This document shows, in pieces, positions 5,811 through 6,099 of a stretch of 6,099 nt of DNA. The DNA is from Anaerolineales bacterium (GTDB taxonomy: Bacteria; Chloroflexota; Anaerolineae; Anaerolineales; E44-bin32). Location of the stretch: contig WVZH01000483.1 in the NCBI GenBank assembly GCA_011772595.1, positions 1-6,099 of the forward strand, written 5' to 3'. Under the pieces are notes generated by a model. That model was not told the origin of the DNA, did no database searches, and was given only the letters and a program-made list of their open reading frames with translations. The number at the start of each line of letters is the position of its first letter. Position 1 is the first letter of the stretch. Position numbers and translations under genes: made by a program.

Positions 5811-6099
5811 TCAAGTTGGAAAATTCGCCGAAGGAGGAATGAGCCCTCTACGGGTACGGGGCTTGTCCTTTAGCTAAGCAGGCAAGTCCCCTTGCCCCGC
5901 AACCATGAGAAACAATTCGAGAGCTAGTGGAGGTGACTGACTTTGAGCGTTTCTCTACATGTTTGACAGTTAATCGGAAGTGTTCGACCACACACCAGAC
6001 TCCTCTGCTATGTCTAACCCCTTTTGGTATTGAAGGATTATTTTGATACTGCTAAGATGAGGCCTCCTGTCTATTCCTACGTGGGCTAGACGGTTTCTA
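5811..6099. other. Non-coding region downstream of the CO dehydrogenase cluster
   Basis: No supportable gene. Short ORFs exist, for example ATG 5839 (12 codons, ribosome binding site only one base away) and GTG 5933 (about 37 codons), but neither has a usable start signal or recognisable sequence. GC-rich hairpins lie at 5842-5899. A loose promoter match, TTGAAG (6030-6035), 17 nt, TAAGAT (6053-6058), may serve a gene beyond the window. Confidence 0.4.
5842..5899 (+). other. GC-rich hairpin region with competing folds after the operon
   Basis: GGGGCTTG (5858-5865) pairs with CAAG-T-CCCC (5883-5891), extended inward by CCT with AGG, giving about 11 pairs with two single-base bulges. The same bases can instead form GGCAAG-TCCC-CTTGCC (5881-5896), CGGGGC (5857-5862) with GCCCCG (5894-5899), or AGCCC (5842-5846) with GGGCT (5859-5863). 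No T-run follows. It may be a transcript-end stabiliser, a factor-dependent terminator or part of a leader for a gene to the right. Confidence 0.4.

Noticed and set aside
5963..5968. Perfect TTGACA hexamer downstream of the operon
   Set aside because: No -10-like hexamer lies 16-18 bases after it.

Overview
The window reads as a piece of an anaerobic bacterial chromosome. The strongest evidence is a compact three-gene cluster on the + strand (2112-5810): a Ni-Fe carbon monoxide dehydrogenase catalytic subunit (cooS), a four-cluster CooF-type ferredoxin overlapping it by four bases (cooF), and an FAD/NAD-dependent oxidoreductase. This cooS-cooF-FNOR arrangement is known from several CO-using anaerobes. 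It is read as a route from CO through [4Fe-4S] clusters to a flavoprotein that reduces NAD(P)+. Strong Shine-Dalgarno sequences, moderately GC-rich genes and AT-rich spacers fit many anaerobic lineages, so I cannot name the phylum. The window contains no acetyl-CoA synthase, energy-converting hydrogenase, CooC-type maturation factor or CO-sensor gene.

Layout, all + strand: 1-272 is AT-rich with no supported gene but holds a good sigma70-type promoter (172-201). 273-357 is an RNA-like leader element ending in an intrinsic terminator. 454-1437 is a homocysteine S-methyltransferase-family gene. 1438-1661 is non-coding. 1662-1746 is a second, diverged but gap-free copy of the leader element, again ending in a terminator. 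1748-2111 is a long AT-rich leader with a 9-bp inverted repeat and a tiny ORF with a good ribosome binding site. The cooS cluster follows. 5811-6099 is non-coding, with a GC-rich hairpin region just after the cluster.

The most unusual signal is the pair of ~85-nt elements. By hand they match at about 58 of 85 positions with no gap. The 3' terminator arm is identical, and the 5' arm changes only in ways that keep pairing (C-G to U-G, A-U to G-U). Each also carries an ATG six bases after an AGGG or AGGA. One copy precedes the methyltransferase gene and the other precedes the CO dehydrogenase cluster. They are therefore candidates for an undescribed attenuator or small-RNA family tied to one-carbon metabolism. 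I do not recognise them as a known riboswitch class. This is inference from two copies and needs a homology search.
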